This document shows positions 1 to 8,933 of a stretch of 64,000 nt of DNA, piece by piece. The stretch comes from RHLJ01 sp965601955 (lineage in GTDB: Bacteria; Bacteroidota; Rhodothermia; Balneolales; Balneolaceae). The stretch's first letter is position 1. Every line of letters starts with the position of its first letter. The notes beneath the pieces are model-generated. The model ran no database searches and was not told the DNA's origin. It saw only the letters and a list, made by a program, of their open reading frames with translations. The position numbers and the translations under genes are program-made. The stretch covers positions 124,001 through 188,000 of the forward strand of contig OZ271855.1 of assembly GCA_965601955.1 (NCBI GenBank). The letters run 5' to 3'.

Positions 1-1260
1 CAGCAGGTGATTGCTGATATTGTTCTCTATTTCAAAACGGAAGTAGAGGTTTCTTCCTACCAGGCTTCTCCGGGATGGAAAGCAGAGGGTTTCTGGAAAG
101 AAGAGCTGGAGAATAGACAACAAGCCCGCACAACTACTACCATAATAAATGGTGTACGCTACCAACGTGCGGTGCTCCTTCAATATGCAATTTTCCCAAC
201 CAAGTCCGGGGCTCTCACGTTAAGCCCATTTGAGGTTGTAGTGCAGGTTCGTCAAAGAAACCGCCGCCGTGATATTTTTAGTTTTGGCCTTGGCCAGGAA
301 CGTAAAGAGCTTCAAACCATCCCGGTTGATATAGAAGTGGATGCACTACCACAACTAGATAATGCAGACTTTTTAGGTGGTGTTGGAAGTTTTTCAATTA
401 CCCGTAGCATCAACCCAACAAAAGCATATGTTGGAGAAAGTGTGGAGGTTATAACTACTATTTCCGGACAGGGAAATATCCCACTTATCGTGAAGCCTGA
501 ATATTCATACCCCGAAACACTTGAGCTCTATAATCCTCAAGAAAATTCTACGATTACCCGTACAGGACAGCAAATTGGAGGGACAAAAATATTCACCGAT
601 ATCCTTATTGCTCGAAATGAAGGTTCTTTTGCTATTCCCGAAGTTGCACTGGCATATTTCAATCCTGATATAAACCGATATAGTACCATTACCCTTCCTG
701 AATTGACCCTCGAAGCCGAGCGTGATCCTCGTGCCGCAGCTATATCTACGAATGAGCTTAGATTTGATGTAGCACCAATTACCGGATTAGCTAGTTGGAC
801 AACCATTGATCATGGAAGGTTGTACAAGGAAGCCTGGATTTGGCTGCTTCTGTTCTCTCCTCTTTTGGTTTTAGGTGGTTCTTTTCTATTTAAAACCTAT
901 TCCGACAAAATGAGTTCAGATACTGCTTTTGCCAGATCTCAAAAAGCCCGGAAAAGAGCTCTGGATGAACTAGCGCTCGTAAATTCCGACAGCGGTATAA
1001 AAGAGAGCTATAATCATATTCAGAAAGCACTGAACCAGTTTATATCGGACAAGTTGAATCTCCCTCTCGCTGGGCTTTCAATCCAGGATTTATATGATAA
1101 AATATCAACTAGTATAGATTCGGAAACAGCGTTGGAAGTGAAGAAACTGCTTGAAAAATGCGATACTATCGCTTATGCACCTAATGCTTCTCAAGAAGAT
1201 CTCAAGAAAGATCTCCAAAGAACAGAAGAACTTATTAAACAGCTCGGTAAGTTAAAATGA
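1..1260 (+). CDS. batD: BatD-like protein, 3' part (left-truncated by window)
   Basis: The reading frame is open from base 1 and GTG at 7 is unlikely to be the true start, so the gene begins outside the window. The visible ~419 residues are periplasmic beta-rich domains ending in a membrane span at about residues 274-296 of the visible part (WIWLLLFSPLLVLGGSFLF), followed by a roughly 110-residue helical cytoplasmic tail. This is the arrangement of BatD proteins of Bacteroides aerotolerance operons (MoxR-DUF58-BatA-BatB-BatC-BatD-BatE). The stop overlaps the BatE-like start by four bases (ATGA), supporting one transcript. The role in the cell envelope and stress resistance is from family knowledge; the mechanism is unknown. 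Confidence 0.8.
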   Translation, partial: QQVIADIVLYFKTEVEVSSYQASPGWKAEGFWKEELENRQQARTTTTIINGVRYQRAVLLQYAIFPTKSGALTLSPFEVVVQVRQRNRRRDIFSFGLGQERKELQTIPVDIEVDALPQLDNADFLGGVGSFSITRSINPTKAYVGESVEVITTISGQGNIPLIVKPEYSYPETLELYNPQENSTITRTGQQIGGTKIFTDILIARNEGSFAIPEVALAYFNPDINRYSTITLPELTLEAERDPRAAAISTNELRFDVAPITGLASWTTIDHGRLYKEAWIWLLLFSPLLVLGGSFLFKTYSDKMSSDTAFARSQKARKRALDELALVNSDSGIKESYNHIQKALNQFISDKLNLPLAGLSIQDLYDKISTSIDSETALEVKKLLEKCDTIAYAPNASQEDLKKDLQRTEELIKQLGKLK

Positions 1261-2021
1261 GAACGCTGTGCATTTCTTTTTTCACATTAGTGATGCCCTA
1301 CCTGTTATTTGCTCAGTCAAACCCCCAGTTAATTTTTGATCAGGCCAACACTTTACTCGAGGAAAGTGATTATTCTGCTGCGCTGGAGCAGTATCGAGTC
1401 ATTGAAAATATGAACTCCGTCTCTGGCGCACTCTTTCTCAATATGGGTATTGCATCAACTCAGATTGATTCTATGGGCCTGGCGAAATACTATTTTCTGA
1501 AAGCAAGCGCATTCCCCTCTACTGAGTCTTCTGCGCAAGAAGCTCTTCAGTATATAGAATCTCAGTTTAGCAGGCAGTCTGCCATGTTGCCCAAGCTTCC
1601 ATGGGACCGGGCTGTAGACTGGCTTAAAGCTGGTCCAACGGCAAAAGGAGTATTTCTGATTGGATTCATCCTGCTCTTTGTCGCCATTGTCATAGTACTT
1701 TTGCGATGGTTCAATATTCTTGAATTAAGTAGGCATCGAGCTATTCTTCTTTCTTTTATGGTTCCCGGGTTTCTGATTATCCTATTAGCTTTTTATGTAG
1801 ACTATGTAGATTATCGTTACAGCCAGGCAGTTATCATTAAAAGTGAAATACAGGTACGACAGGAACCAGAGGAATCTTCTGACTTGATAAGTCTGGCTTA
1901 TGAAGGCTACGAGATCACAGTAGACAAATCGATAAGCACTGGAAATGAAGACTGGCTTTATATCCGATTAGGTAATGGTCAGTTTGGCTGGATAAATAAA
2001 AACGGAGTCAAAATTTTATAA
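1257..2021 (+). CDS. batE: BatE-like TPR/SH3 membrane protein
   Basis: The 254-residue protein has a signal peptide (residues ~1-19, ending LLFAQS), a TPR-like helical region (~20-105), two membrane spans (~131-151 and ~161-182) and a C-terminal bacterial SH3-like domain (~190-254, with the closing GQFGWI strand). TPR plus SH3 after BatD is the usual organisation of BatE in Bacteroidota Bat operons. The start codon lies inside the batD stop (ATGA overlap), so translation is probably coupled. It is probably an inner-membrane protein with the TPR and SH3 parts in the periplasm. The name rests on domain order and position. Confidence 0.75.
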   Translation: MRTLCISFFTLVMPYLLFAQSNPQLIFDQANTLLEESDYSAALEQYRVIENMNSVSGALFLNMGIASTQIDSMGLAKYYFLKASAFPSTESSAQEALQYIESQFSRQSAMLPKLPWDRAVDWLKAGPTAKGVFLIGFILLFVAIVIVLLRWFNILELSRHRAILLSFMVPGFLIILLAFYVDYVDYRYSQAVIIKSEIQVRQEPEESSDLISLAYEGYEITVDKSISTGNEDWLYIRLGNGQFGWINKNGVKIL

Positions 2022-2032
2022 CGGAGTTCATT

Positions 2033-3406
2033 ATGAGTAACCCACAAGCATACATTGAGACCAACAAAGAAAGATTCTTAGATGAATTACTCGATCTGCT
2101 TAGAATCCCAAGTATTAGCACCGACTCAACGAAAAAAGAAGCCGTTCAACAGGCTGCCAATTTTCTGTTAAACCAACTAACTGAACTTGACCTGAACAGG
2201 GTTGAGCTATTTGAGACTCCGGGAAATCCCATTGTCTATGGGGAGCATTGTCCGTACTCAGATCGCCCTACAGTATTAGTTTATGGTCATTATGATGTAC
2301 AACCCTCTGATCCGGATGACCTCTGGGACACACCTCCTTTTGAGCCTACTATCAAAAACGGAAATATTTTTGCCCGTGGTGCCAGTGATGATAAAGGGCA
2401 AGCCTACACACACGTAAAAGCAATCGAATCCTTTGTTAAGTCAGGAACTCCAATCCCTGTTAACGTCAAGTTCATTCTGGAAGGAGAAGAAGAAATTGGC
2501 TCACCGAACCTGGTTCCATTCTTAGAAGCCCATAAAGACTTACTGGCATGTGATATGGTCTTGATTTCGGATACTGCTATGTTTGGAAAAAACCAACCTT
2601 CTATTACCTATGGGCTCCGTGGACTTGCCTATATGGAAGTAGAAGTGGTAGGCCCTAACCGGGATTTACATTCAGGAGTATATGGAGGAGCAGTAGAAAA
2701 CCCTTTGAATGTGTTATGTGAGATGGTGTCCAAATTGAAGGACGAGAATGGGGTCATACAAATTCCTGGTTTCTATGATTCTGTAGTTCCTCTTACTCAT
2801 GGCGATCGGGATGCATCAGCCTCACTGCCTTTTGATGAAGAAGCTTATAAAAAATCGCTGGATATTGTAGCTGTACATGGTGAACAAGGATATACCACGC
2901 TGGAAAGAGCCTCAGCAAGGCCCACGTTGGATGTAAACGGAATTTGGGGCGGTTACCAGGGAGAAGGAGCTAAAACGGTACTACCATCAAAAGCCGGAGC
3001 CAAAATAAGCATGCGCCTTGTACCTGATCAGCATCCAAAAGAAATAGCCCGTTTATTTAAAGAGTATTTTGAAAGCATTGCTCCGGATACCGTAAAGGTT
3101 ACGGTTACCGAACACCATGGAGGATTCGCATCTATCACAAATCTTGATTTCTATGGCTTAAAAGCAGGAGCTAAAGCCTTTGAAGATGTGTATGGCAAAG
3201 AGGTATTATTCTCACGAGAAGGAGGATCTATTCCTATTGTAGCTGACTTCAAAAGAGTGCTTGGAGTGGAATCAATCCTGATGGGATTTGGACTCACCAG
3301 TAATGCCATTCATTCGCCGAATGAACATTTCTCTATCGAAGACTTTTACCGGGGGATTAAAACTTCAGCTCGTTTTTTTGAGTTGCTTCCAGAATTCAGT
3401 TCTTAG
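2033..3406 (+). CDS. M20 family dipeptidase/carboxypeptidase
   Basis: The 457-residue protein is a di-zinc M20 (ArgE/DapE/ACY1/CPG2) hydrolase, cytosolic because no signal peptide is present. Visible metal and catalytic motifs are YGHYDVQPSDP (His, Asp pair), ARGASDDKGQ (bridging Asp), EGEEEIGS (catalytic Glu and metal Glu), LHSGVYGG in the dimerisation lid, and a final IHSPNEHF. The length fits the cytosolic non-specific dipeptidase/CNDP subgroup (about 450-470). The ATG is preceded by GGAG at a normal distance. It starts 11 bases after batE, so it may be read from the same transcript. It overlaps the opposite-strand TolC gene by four bases. Likely role: hydrolysis of dipeptides or acylated amino acids; substrate not determined. 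Confidence 0.88.
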   Translation: MSNPQAYIETNKERFLDELLDLLRIPSISTDSTKKEAVQQAANFLLNQLTELDLNRVELFETPGNPIVYGEHCPYSDRPTVLVYGHYDVQPSDPDDLWDTPPFEPTIKNGNIFARGASDDKGQAYTHVKAIESFVKSGTPIPVNVKFILEGEEEIGSPNLVPFLEAHKDLLACDMVLISDTAMFGKNQPSITYGLRGLAYMEVEVVGPNRDLHSGVYGGAVENPLNVLCEMVSKLKDENGVIQIPGFYDSVVPLTHGDRDASASLPFDEEAYKKSLDIVAVHGEQGYTTLERASARPTLDVNGIWGGYQGEGAKTVLPSKAGAKISMRLVPDQHPKEIARLFKEYFESIAPDTVKVTVTEHHGGFASITNLDFYGLKAGAKAFEDVYGKEVLFSREGGSIPIVADFKRVLGVESILMGFGLTSNAIHSPNEHFSIEDFYRGIKTSARFFELLPEFSS

Positions 3407-4875
3407 AAATCGGTGATATATAGAATAGGTAGATCACTCTCAAAATCGTACAGAGTGAGTCTTCTCAGATTGTAGTATCCCTCCCAATAACTTCTTAGTG
3501 ACTGAACATAGCTTCTTCGAGAACTGTCCTTTTGATTCTGGGCGATAAATAAATCCGTGACATCGATTCTCCCAATGAGATACCTGTTTTTAGCTACATC
3601 GTATCTTCTTGCAGCAATATCATCTGATATTCTTGCCAGTTCTACCTGATCTCTTAGCTGTGGGAATTCTCTCACCGTACTTTTTACACTAAGCTCGAAT
3701 TGTAATTTCTGGTACGCGATAGTGTTTGCCGTCTCTTGCTGCTGATTCCTAGCTGATCGAATCTCTGCCAGGTTCTTTCCCCAGTTAAACAACGGTATCT
3801 GGAAGCCAACAGTAAAAAACTGACGGTTTTGAGGATCCTCGTATAATTCCGAAAACTCAGTGGAGGTTTGGTTTAACCCAAAATCGGCTCTTAATGTGGC
3901 TGAAAACCCGGTACTTCTTTTAGCCTGTTCATATGCCTGATCTGCTAATAGCTCGTTGAGTTCGAATTGTAGTGAAGCGCTATTATTTTCAATGGCTAAT
4001 TCTAAGGCTTTATCTACATCCACGTTTACATCAGGAGCAACCGAGGGTACAATAATCTCCAGCTCTACATTGTCATCAATTCCAAGAAGTGCCTTAAAGT
4101 TTTCCTCTGCTCTTTGATAACTAAGTTGTGCAGTGGTTAATGAGGCAACTGCATTCCGAAACTCCAATTCACTTTGCAGTAATTCGTTTTCTGCAATATT
4201 GCCCACCTGGAAACGGCCCTGCGAAATGTTATAAATAGAGTCATTGACGGTTACATTAAACTCGGATACTTCTACATTTATCTTGGCTAACAATAAATCA
4301 AAAAAGCCCTGGGTCACTGTAAAAGCGATATCTTCCATATCCTCGATATACTGCTTTTGTGCGATCTGAAATCGAAGTGGCTCCGTACGATTTTGCCATT
4401 TCAATGTATTGAATTGAAATATGGGCTGTCGAAGACTGGCGATAAGCGGAGTACTTTGCCAGAGGTAGGTATTCTCTCCCTGAAAAATTCCCAGGCGGGT
4501 TATACCAGATGACAAAGAAAGTGCCCCCCCTGTCGGTAAAATACTTTGGTTTATCGAAAGAGCTGTTGAGGCTTCTGACTGTGTTCTTGAAGAAAAGGTG
4601 ATAGTACCATCATCAAGAGTATTAGAGAAAATCGATTTGTTGTAGTTCGGTGCATCTCCCGTCAGGGTAAAACTGGGCAGTAAGTCGGCCCGGAATGATT
4701 TATACCTCCACTTTGCAGAAAGAATGGAGAACCGTGCCGCTCGAGAAAGCGGGCTATTCTGCTTGGCGTACTCGATACTTTGTTCAAGTGTGAGTACTTG
4801 CTGTTGAGCTTGAGTGCTTTTGGTGGGCACCAGCAATAACAAAAAAATAGAAACTGATAAGAAAATTTTACTCAT
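3403..4875 (-). CDS. TolC family outer-membrane efflux protein
   Basis: About 490 residues. I place the start at the ATG at 4873-4875 (MSKIFLSVSIFLLLL...), because it gives a clean signal peptide ending near TQAQQQ; the longer reading from 4938 adds 21 residues that overlap the permease gene. After the signal peptide comes LTLEQSIEYAKQNSP, the usual beginning of an outer-membrane efflux (OEP) repeat, then two long helical repeats typical of TolC trimers. It is the third gene of a unit with the HlyD-type adaptor and the FtsX-type permease and overlaps the permease by eight bases. It should form the outer-membrane exit duct of that exporter. Confidence 0.88.
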   Translation of the reverse strand: MSKIFLSVSIFLLLLVPTKSTQAQQQVLTLEQSIEYAKQNSPLSRAARFSILSAKWRYKSFRADLLPSFTLTGDAPNYNKSIFSNTLDDGTITFSSRTQSEASTALSINQSILPTGGALSLSSGITRLGIFQGENTYLWQSTPLIASLRQPIFQFNTLKWQNRTEPLRFQIAQKQYIEDMEDIAFTVTQGFFDLLLAKINVEVSEFNVTVNDSIYNISQGRFQVGNIAENELLQSELEFRNAVASLTTAQLSYQRAEENFKALLGIDDNVELEIIVPSVAPDVNVDVDKALELAIENNSASLQFELNELLADQAYEQAKRSTGFSATLRADFGLNQTSTEFSELYEDPQNRQFFTVGFQIPLFNWGKNLAEIRSARNQQQETANTIAYQKLQFELSVKSTVREFPQLRDQVELARISDDIAARRYDVAKNRYLIGRIDVTDLFIAQNQKDSSRRSYVQSLRSYWEGYYNLRRLTLYDFESDLPILYITDF

Positions 4876-6229
4876 GGCGTAATGCGTGTACTGGATCTTG
4901 TTGTGCAGCCCTTTTTGCAGGGAAGTAACCAAAAACAACCCCGATGATTAATGCTACTCCAAAGGAGATAACAATAGATGATGGTTCTACAATCGTCGCA
5001 ATTTCTGCAGAAAGTTCAATCGCCACACTGAAACCCATTCCAAGGATGATACCGAGTACGCCCCCTGTGATACTTATTGCGAGTGCCTCGGTTAAGAATT
5101 GAAGTTCAATATCTTTCTTCTGTGCTCCTACTGCCATCCGGACACCAATCTCTCGATAGCGTTCAACAACAGAGGCCAGCATGATATTCATGATTCCAAT
5201 ACCTCCAACAATGAGCGATATAGAGGCTATTGAAGACAGAACTATATTGAAAATGCGCTTGGTTCGTTGTTCCTGCTGAAGCAACTGTTCAGGTACGATA
5301 ATCTCAAAATCGACAACATCATTATGCCTTCTCTTTAACATTCTGGAAAGCACATCTGCAATAGAAACACTGAATTTGGAGTCGGTAACCCGAACAATCA
5401 ATTTATCCAACTGATTATAATTCACATCCGCTTCTTCTTCCTCTTCATCAGGGCCTCCGAAAATAATTACTCTGCCACCAAAACCTCCTGCACTAGCATC
5501 AATATCATCTTTGGTGACTAGAGCCCTGTTTTTGAAACGAAGTAACAGAGTCGTAGCTGGCATAAAAATGTCCAGGTTATAATTTCGTATGCCCAGGCTC
5601 TCAATATTTTCTGTTGAGAGTTCTTTTTTCTCAAGTACTCCAATAACTGTCAGCCACAAATTTCCAACCTTGATTTTTCTCCCAATCGGATCTTCACCTG
5701 CGAAAAACTTGGTTCTTACTTCACTTCCGATAATTGCGACCGGTTCGGCATTACGTATTTGCAAATCGGAAAAATTGCTACCATCCTGGATATTGAAATT
5801 ACTTATGAAAAAGTATTCATCATTCACCCCGACTACTTTTCCACTTCTCATCCTGGCATTCCGGATAAAGTTGGTCTCAAATATGATTTCCGGGCTGATA
5901 AATTCTACTTCCGGTACATATTCTTTAATACTAGCCAAATCATGAAGGCTTAATCCCGGTGAATACTTCTTTGTATCACTTTCTCCCTGGTTATCAGCAG
6001 TAAGTGTTCCCTCAAACTGATCCATTACTGGTTGAATGATCACATTATTGGTACCCAACAGCTGCATTTGTGCGAGTACTTCCTGCTGTGCACCTGTGCC
6101 TATGGCAAGCATTGCAATAACTGACGCCACTCCGAAGATTATTCCTAATGAGGTGAGAAAAGCGCGTAGCTTATTCCTCTGTATTGCCTCGATGGCGATA
6201 TCAAAATTGTAAAGTAGTTTTTGAAGCAC
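4868..6229 (-). CDS. MacB-like ABC transporter permease (no ATPase domain)
   Basis: The 453-residue protein has the MacB/LolC type-VII ABC permease layout: an N-terminal membrane span within residues ~20-45 (RAFLTSLGIIFGVASVIAML), a large periplasmic MacB_PCD domain (~45-315) and an FtsX domain with three C-terminal spans (~325-440), including GIMNIMLASVVERYREIGVR. Full-length MacB has an N-terminal ATPase (total about 650 aa); it is absent here and no separate ATPase gene lies in the operon. The periplasmic part contains an acidic insert (DEEEEEAD). It sits 6 bases downstream of the adaptor gene. Likely export of lipoproteins, peptides or small molecules; substrate unknown. Confidence 0.88.
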   Translation of the reverse strand: MLQKLLYNFDIAIEAIQRNKLRAFLTSLGIIFGVASVIAMLAIGTGAQQEVLAQMQLLGTNNVIIQPVMDQFEGTLTADNQGESDTKKYSPGLSLHDLASIKEYVPEVEFISPEIIFETNFIRNARMRSGKVVGVNDEYFFISNFNIQDGSNFSDLQIRNAEPVAIIGSEVRTKFFAGEDPIGRKIKVGNLWLTVIGVLEKKELSTENIESLGIRNYNLDIFMPATTLLLRFKNRALVTKDDIDASAGGFGGRVIIFGGPDEEEEEADVNYNQLDKLIVRVTDSKFSVSIADVLSRMLKRRHNDVVDFEIIVPEQLLQQEQRTKRIFNIVLSSIASISLIVGGIGIMNIMLASVVERYREIGVRMAVGAQKKDIELQFLTEALAISITGGVLGIILGMGFSVAIELSAEIATIVEPSSIVISFGVALIIGVVFGYFPAKRAAQQDPVHALRHE

Positions 6230-6235
6230 TGAGTC

Positions 6236-7495
6236 TTAGTTTTGTGTGATTTGTTCGCTCAGCATTATTCTTCTTATCCCGGAGGTATCACTTGGCATGG
6301 TTAAGAACAACTGGTCTTCAATTGCTACTCCTCTATGAATAATCACAGAATTGTCATTAATCAATCCGAGTTCTACTTGCTGCATTACCGGAGACAATCC
6401 ATCTCGCTTGAATACAAAACTAAGTGAGTCTACCGCATGTACAGCTTCAAGAGGAACATGCAGGGCCTCATCAATCTTATCGATAAAAATTTTGTTACTG
6501 GTTGTCATTGCAGGGCGGAGTAGACTGTCACTCTCGTGCACTTCAATGGTCACCTCAAATACTTTCGAGTCGTAGTTTTTTCTTTGCTCTCCAATATTTG
6601 CTACTTCGGTGATGATACCAGTCAACCTTTTATCCGGAACAGCATCCAATCCGATTTCTACTCTTTGACCAACCTCTACTTTCTGAATATCTACCTCATT
6701 AACATAGGTAACCGATTCCATAATGGTAAAATCAGGAAGTTCTGCTACCACAGGACTCCATGCACTAATCTGCTCGCCTTCCGTAATCTTTGATCCATTC
6801 CAGTTTCTTCGATAGATCACCATCCCTTTATCCGGAGCAAAGACTGTGAACTGGCCCATCAATTCTCTAATCTTATTGATCTCGTTTTGTTTTTTAGTGA
6901 GCTCAGTTTCTACTTCTTTAAGCTTTGCTTCAGCCTGAAGTACCTTTGTATCGTAATTCTTCTGCTCCTGAGCTAATTGTCTGCGGGCTTTATCCAAATC
7001 AATTTCGGCCTGTCGCTGCACTGCAGGCGACTCATATTGAGACTGATCCACCGCTATTTGTCTTTCTTCAAGAGCGAATTCCAGATTTATGAGATTATCT
7101 CTGGCCTGAGATAACTCCAGGGTGCTATCAAGTTGTGCCTGTGTAACCTGGGATTGAGCCGACTGTAAATCTAGTTGGGCATCTTGCATCTTACCCATGA
7201 TTTCAGAGCGATCGAGTTCCGCTACAAAATCTCCTTTCTCTACAATAGTGCCTTCGGGAATGAGGCGCTGTATCCTCATATTATTTACCCTAAAATCTCT
7301 TACACCTTGCGGGCCTTTTATTTCTGTAGAGTTTTTAGCTCTCAGTTCTCCTGTGGTAGTAACATCTACAATAAATTCTCCCATTTCAGGACTAGCGAAT
7401 AGTTCAACGCTTTCTGAACTATCTCTTGTTGTGAAGTACCAGGAAACAGATACCAAAACAACAACTATGATTGGAATTACAATTTTCTTTTGCAT
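6236..7495 (-). CDS. HlyD/MacA-like periplasmic adaptor
   Basis: The 419-residue protein has an N-terminal membrane anchor (residues ~4-21, IVIPIIVVVLVSVSW), a split lipoyl/barrel-sandwich domain, a long coiled-coil hairpin rich in Q, E and K (~95-215) and the following beta-barrel and membrane-proximal domains. This is the architecture of RND/MacA-type periplasmic adaptors, which join the inner-membrane permease to a TolC duct. It is the first gene of the three-gene unit adaptor-permease-TolC. No regulator is adjacent. The ATPase that should power the complex is missing from the operon. Confidence 0.88.
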   Translation of the reverse strand: MQKKIVIPIIVVVLVSVSWYFTTRDSSESVELFASPEMGEFIVDVTTTGELRAKNSTEIKGPQGVRDFRVNNMRIQRLIPEGTIVEKGDFVAELDRSEIMGKMQDAQLDLQSAQSQVTQAQLDSTLELSQARDNLINLEFALEERQIAVDQSQYESPAVQRQAEIDLDKARRQLAQEQKNYDTKVLQAEAKLKEVETELTKKQNEINKIRELMGQFTVFAPDKGMVIYRRNWNGSKITEGEQISAWSPVVAELPDFTIMESVTYVNEVDIQKVEVGQRVEIGLDAVPDKRLTGIITEVANIGEQRKNYDSKVFEVTIEVHESDSLLRPAMTTSNKIFIDKIDEALHVPLEAVHAVDSLSFVFKRDGLSPVMQQVELGLINDNSVIIHRGVAIEDQLFLTMPSDTSGIRRIMLSEQITQN

Positions 7496-7597
7496 GGATA
7501 GAGTAATGGTTTATTAACGGCTCAAGATAGGCCGATTTGTTAGAAGACGGTCCCCAACCAAAAAAAGTTTTACAAGTTTTGGTAAGAAATAGTAAAA

Positions 7598-8008
7598 CTA
7601 AAAATCGAGGAGCCCCGTTTCCAGGTCGTATTTTGTGGCGGGCTGAGAATAATCGAGAATGGATTTGGGATTATTATTCTCATCGACAATCACTACTCTT
7701 GGCTTATGTTCTCTTGCTTCTTCCGGGCTCATTTCGGCATAACTTATCACAATTATGCGGTCATCAACTTGTGTAAGTCTTGCTGCCGCGCCATTAAGAC
7801 AACAGGTCCGGCTTCCTCTCTCTCCGGGAATAGTGTAGGTTTCTAAACGGCTTCCGTTAGTGATGTTTACGACCTGAACTTTTTCGTAAGGAAGAAGATT
7901 AGCAGCATCCAAAAGGTCCTGGTCGATGGTTATACTCCCCTCATACATCAGGTTAGCCTCTGTAACCCTCAATTGGTGCAATTTAGATTTGAACATGGTC
8001 AGCTTCAT
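7598..8008 (-). CDS. panD: aspartate 1-decarboxylase
   Basis: The protein of 136 residues matches PanD in length and motifs: the N-terminal KSKLHQLRVTEANLMYEGS, where cleavage of Gly-Ser in YEGS (Ser about residue 26) makes the pyruvoyl group, and the RTCCLNGAAARLTQ segment that lines the active site. It converts L-aspartate to beta-alanine for pantothenate and CoA synthesis in the cytosol. The ATG at 8008 rather than the internal Met5 fits the usual MxxTM start. It lies three bases after panC, so the two are co-transcribed and supply both the beta-alanine and its ligation to pantoate. panB is not in the window. Confidence 0.96.
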   Translation of the reverse strand: MKLTMFKSKLHQLRVTEANLMYEGSITIDQDLLDAANLLPYEKVQVVNITNGSRLETYTIPGERGSRTCCLNGAAARLTQVDDRIIVISYAEMSPEEAREHKPRVVIVDENNNPKSILDYSQPATKYDLETGLLDF

Positions 8009-8011
8009 TGC

Positions 8012-8863
8012 CTAACACTCAAAAATTATGTTGTCAATCAACCTTGTTTTTCCAAGATAAACAGCACCAGCAAGCAGGTACGTCTCCCCTCTTTTTAATG
8101 TTGAAACAGGAGTAAGCTTATCCATAGAATACACGCCAAGATAATCATTTTTGAAGCCTAATGCTTCAAGCTCATTTTGATAAACAGTCAACAATTCTTT
8201 GGGCTCATTCAGTCCACTCTGTATTTTTTCGACAGCTTGCTTCATCCTGAAATACATTTCGGGGGCTTTTCTTCTTTCTTCTTCACTCAAGTATGCGTTC
8301 CTGCTACTTAATGCGAGTCCATCATCCGCTCTTTCTACAGGTGCCATGATTAGCTCTAAATCGTGATTAAACTCTTTAACCATTTGGTTTATAATCTGGA
8401 ACTGCTGGTAGTCTTTTTGACCAAACACAGAATAATCGGGCTGAACAATATTGAACAGCTTGTTTACAACCAGCACAATCCCTTCAAAATAACCTGGACG
8501 GCTGCCTCCATCTAAATGATCGTTGAGTTCATCGATATCTATACTCATGTACTTCTTGCCTGAGCCGTACATAATTTCATCAGATGGAGTAAAAACTACA
8601 GATATGCCCTCTTGCTCGCAAAAACCTAAATCTCGCTCCAATGTTCGGGGATAGCTTCCAAAATCTTCATTTGGCCCAAATTGTTCAGGATTCACATAAA
8701 TGGAAACCACTACTTCATCAGCATGGGCTTTAGCTAATCTGAACAGTGATAAATGGCCATCATGCAGAGCACCCATAGTCGGCACAAAAGCTACTGTTTT
8801 TCCAGCCATTTGGTACGATTTTACTGCCCCTCGTACTTCCGATATTTCTTTTACAACACGCAT
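8012..8863 (-). CDS. panC: pantothenate synthetase
   Basis: The 283-residue protein has the PanC signatures: PTMGALHDGHLSL (HIGH-like ATP-binding motif), SIYVNPEQFGPNEDF, VFGQKDYQQF (KDYQQ) and LALSSRNAYLS (the KMSKS-like SSRN loop). It joins pantoate and beta-alanine with ATP through a pantoyl-adenylate intermediate in the cytosol. Length is normal for the family. It is the first gene of a panC-panD unit and is separated from the upstream E2 acyltransferase gene by a strong terminator (8872-8899), so it should have its own promoter in the short gap or depend on read-through. Confidence 0.97.
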   Translation of the reverse strand: MRVVKEISEVRGAVKSYQMAGKTVAFVPTMGALHDGHLSLFRLAKAHADEVVVSIYVNPEQFGPNEDFGSYPRTLERDLGFCEQEGISVVFTPSDEIMYGSGKKYMSIDIDELNDHLDGGSRPGYFEGIVLVVNKLFNIVQPDYSVFGQKDYQQFQIINQMVKEFNHDLELIMAPVERADDGLALSSRNAYLSEEERRKAPEMYFRMKQAVEKIQSGLNEPKELLTVYQNELEALGFKNDYLGVYSMDKLTPVSTLKRGETYLLAGAVYLGKTRLIDNIIFEC

Positions 8864-8871
8864 TTATTTAC

Positions 8872-8899
8872 AAAAAAAGAGACGTCAGAAAGACGTCTC
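8872..8899 (-). terminator. Rho-independent terminator after the E2 gene
   Basis: On the minus strand a perfect 8-bp stem, GAGACGTC and GACGTCTC around a 5-base loop, is followed by a run of seven T. It lies between the stop of the E2 gene (8934) and the start of panC (8863), ending the E2 transcript. Confidence 0.85.
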
Positions 8900-8933
8900 A
8901 TATTCCAATACATATTCAAATTTTTCAGATGAA

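Noticed and set aside
4876..4938. N-terminal extension of the TolC gene from the ATG at 4938
   Set aside because: It overlaps the permease gene, lacks signal-peptide character and hides the good signal peptide that starts at 4875.
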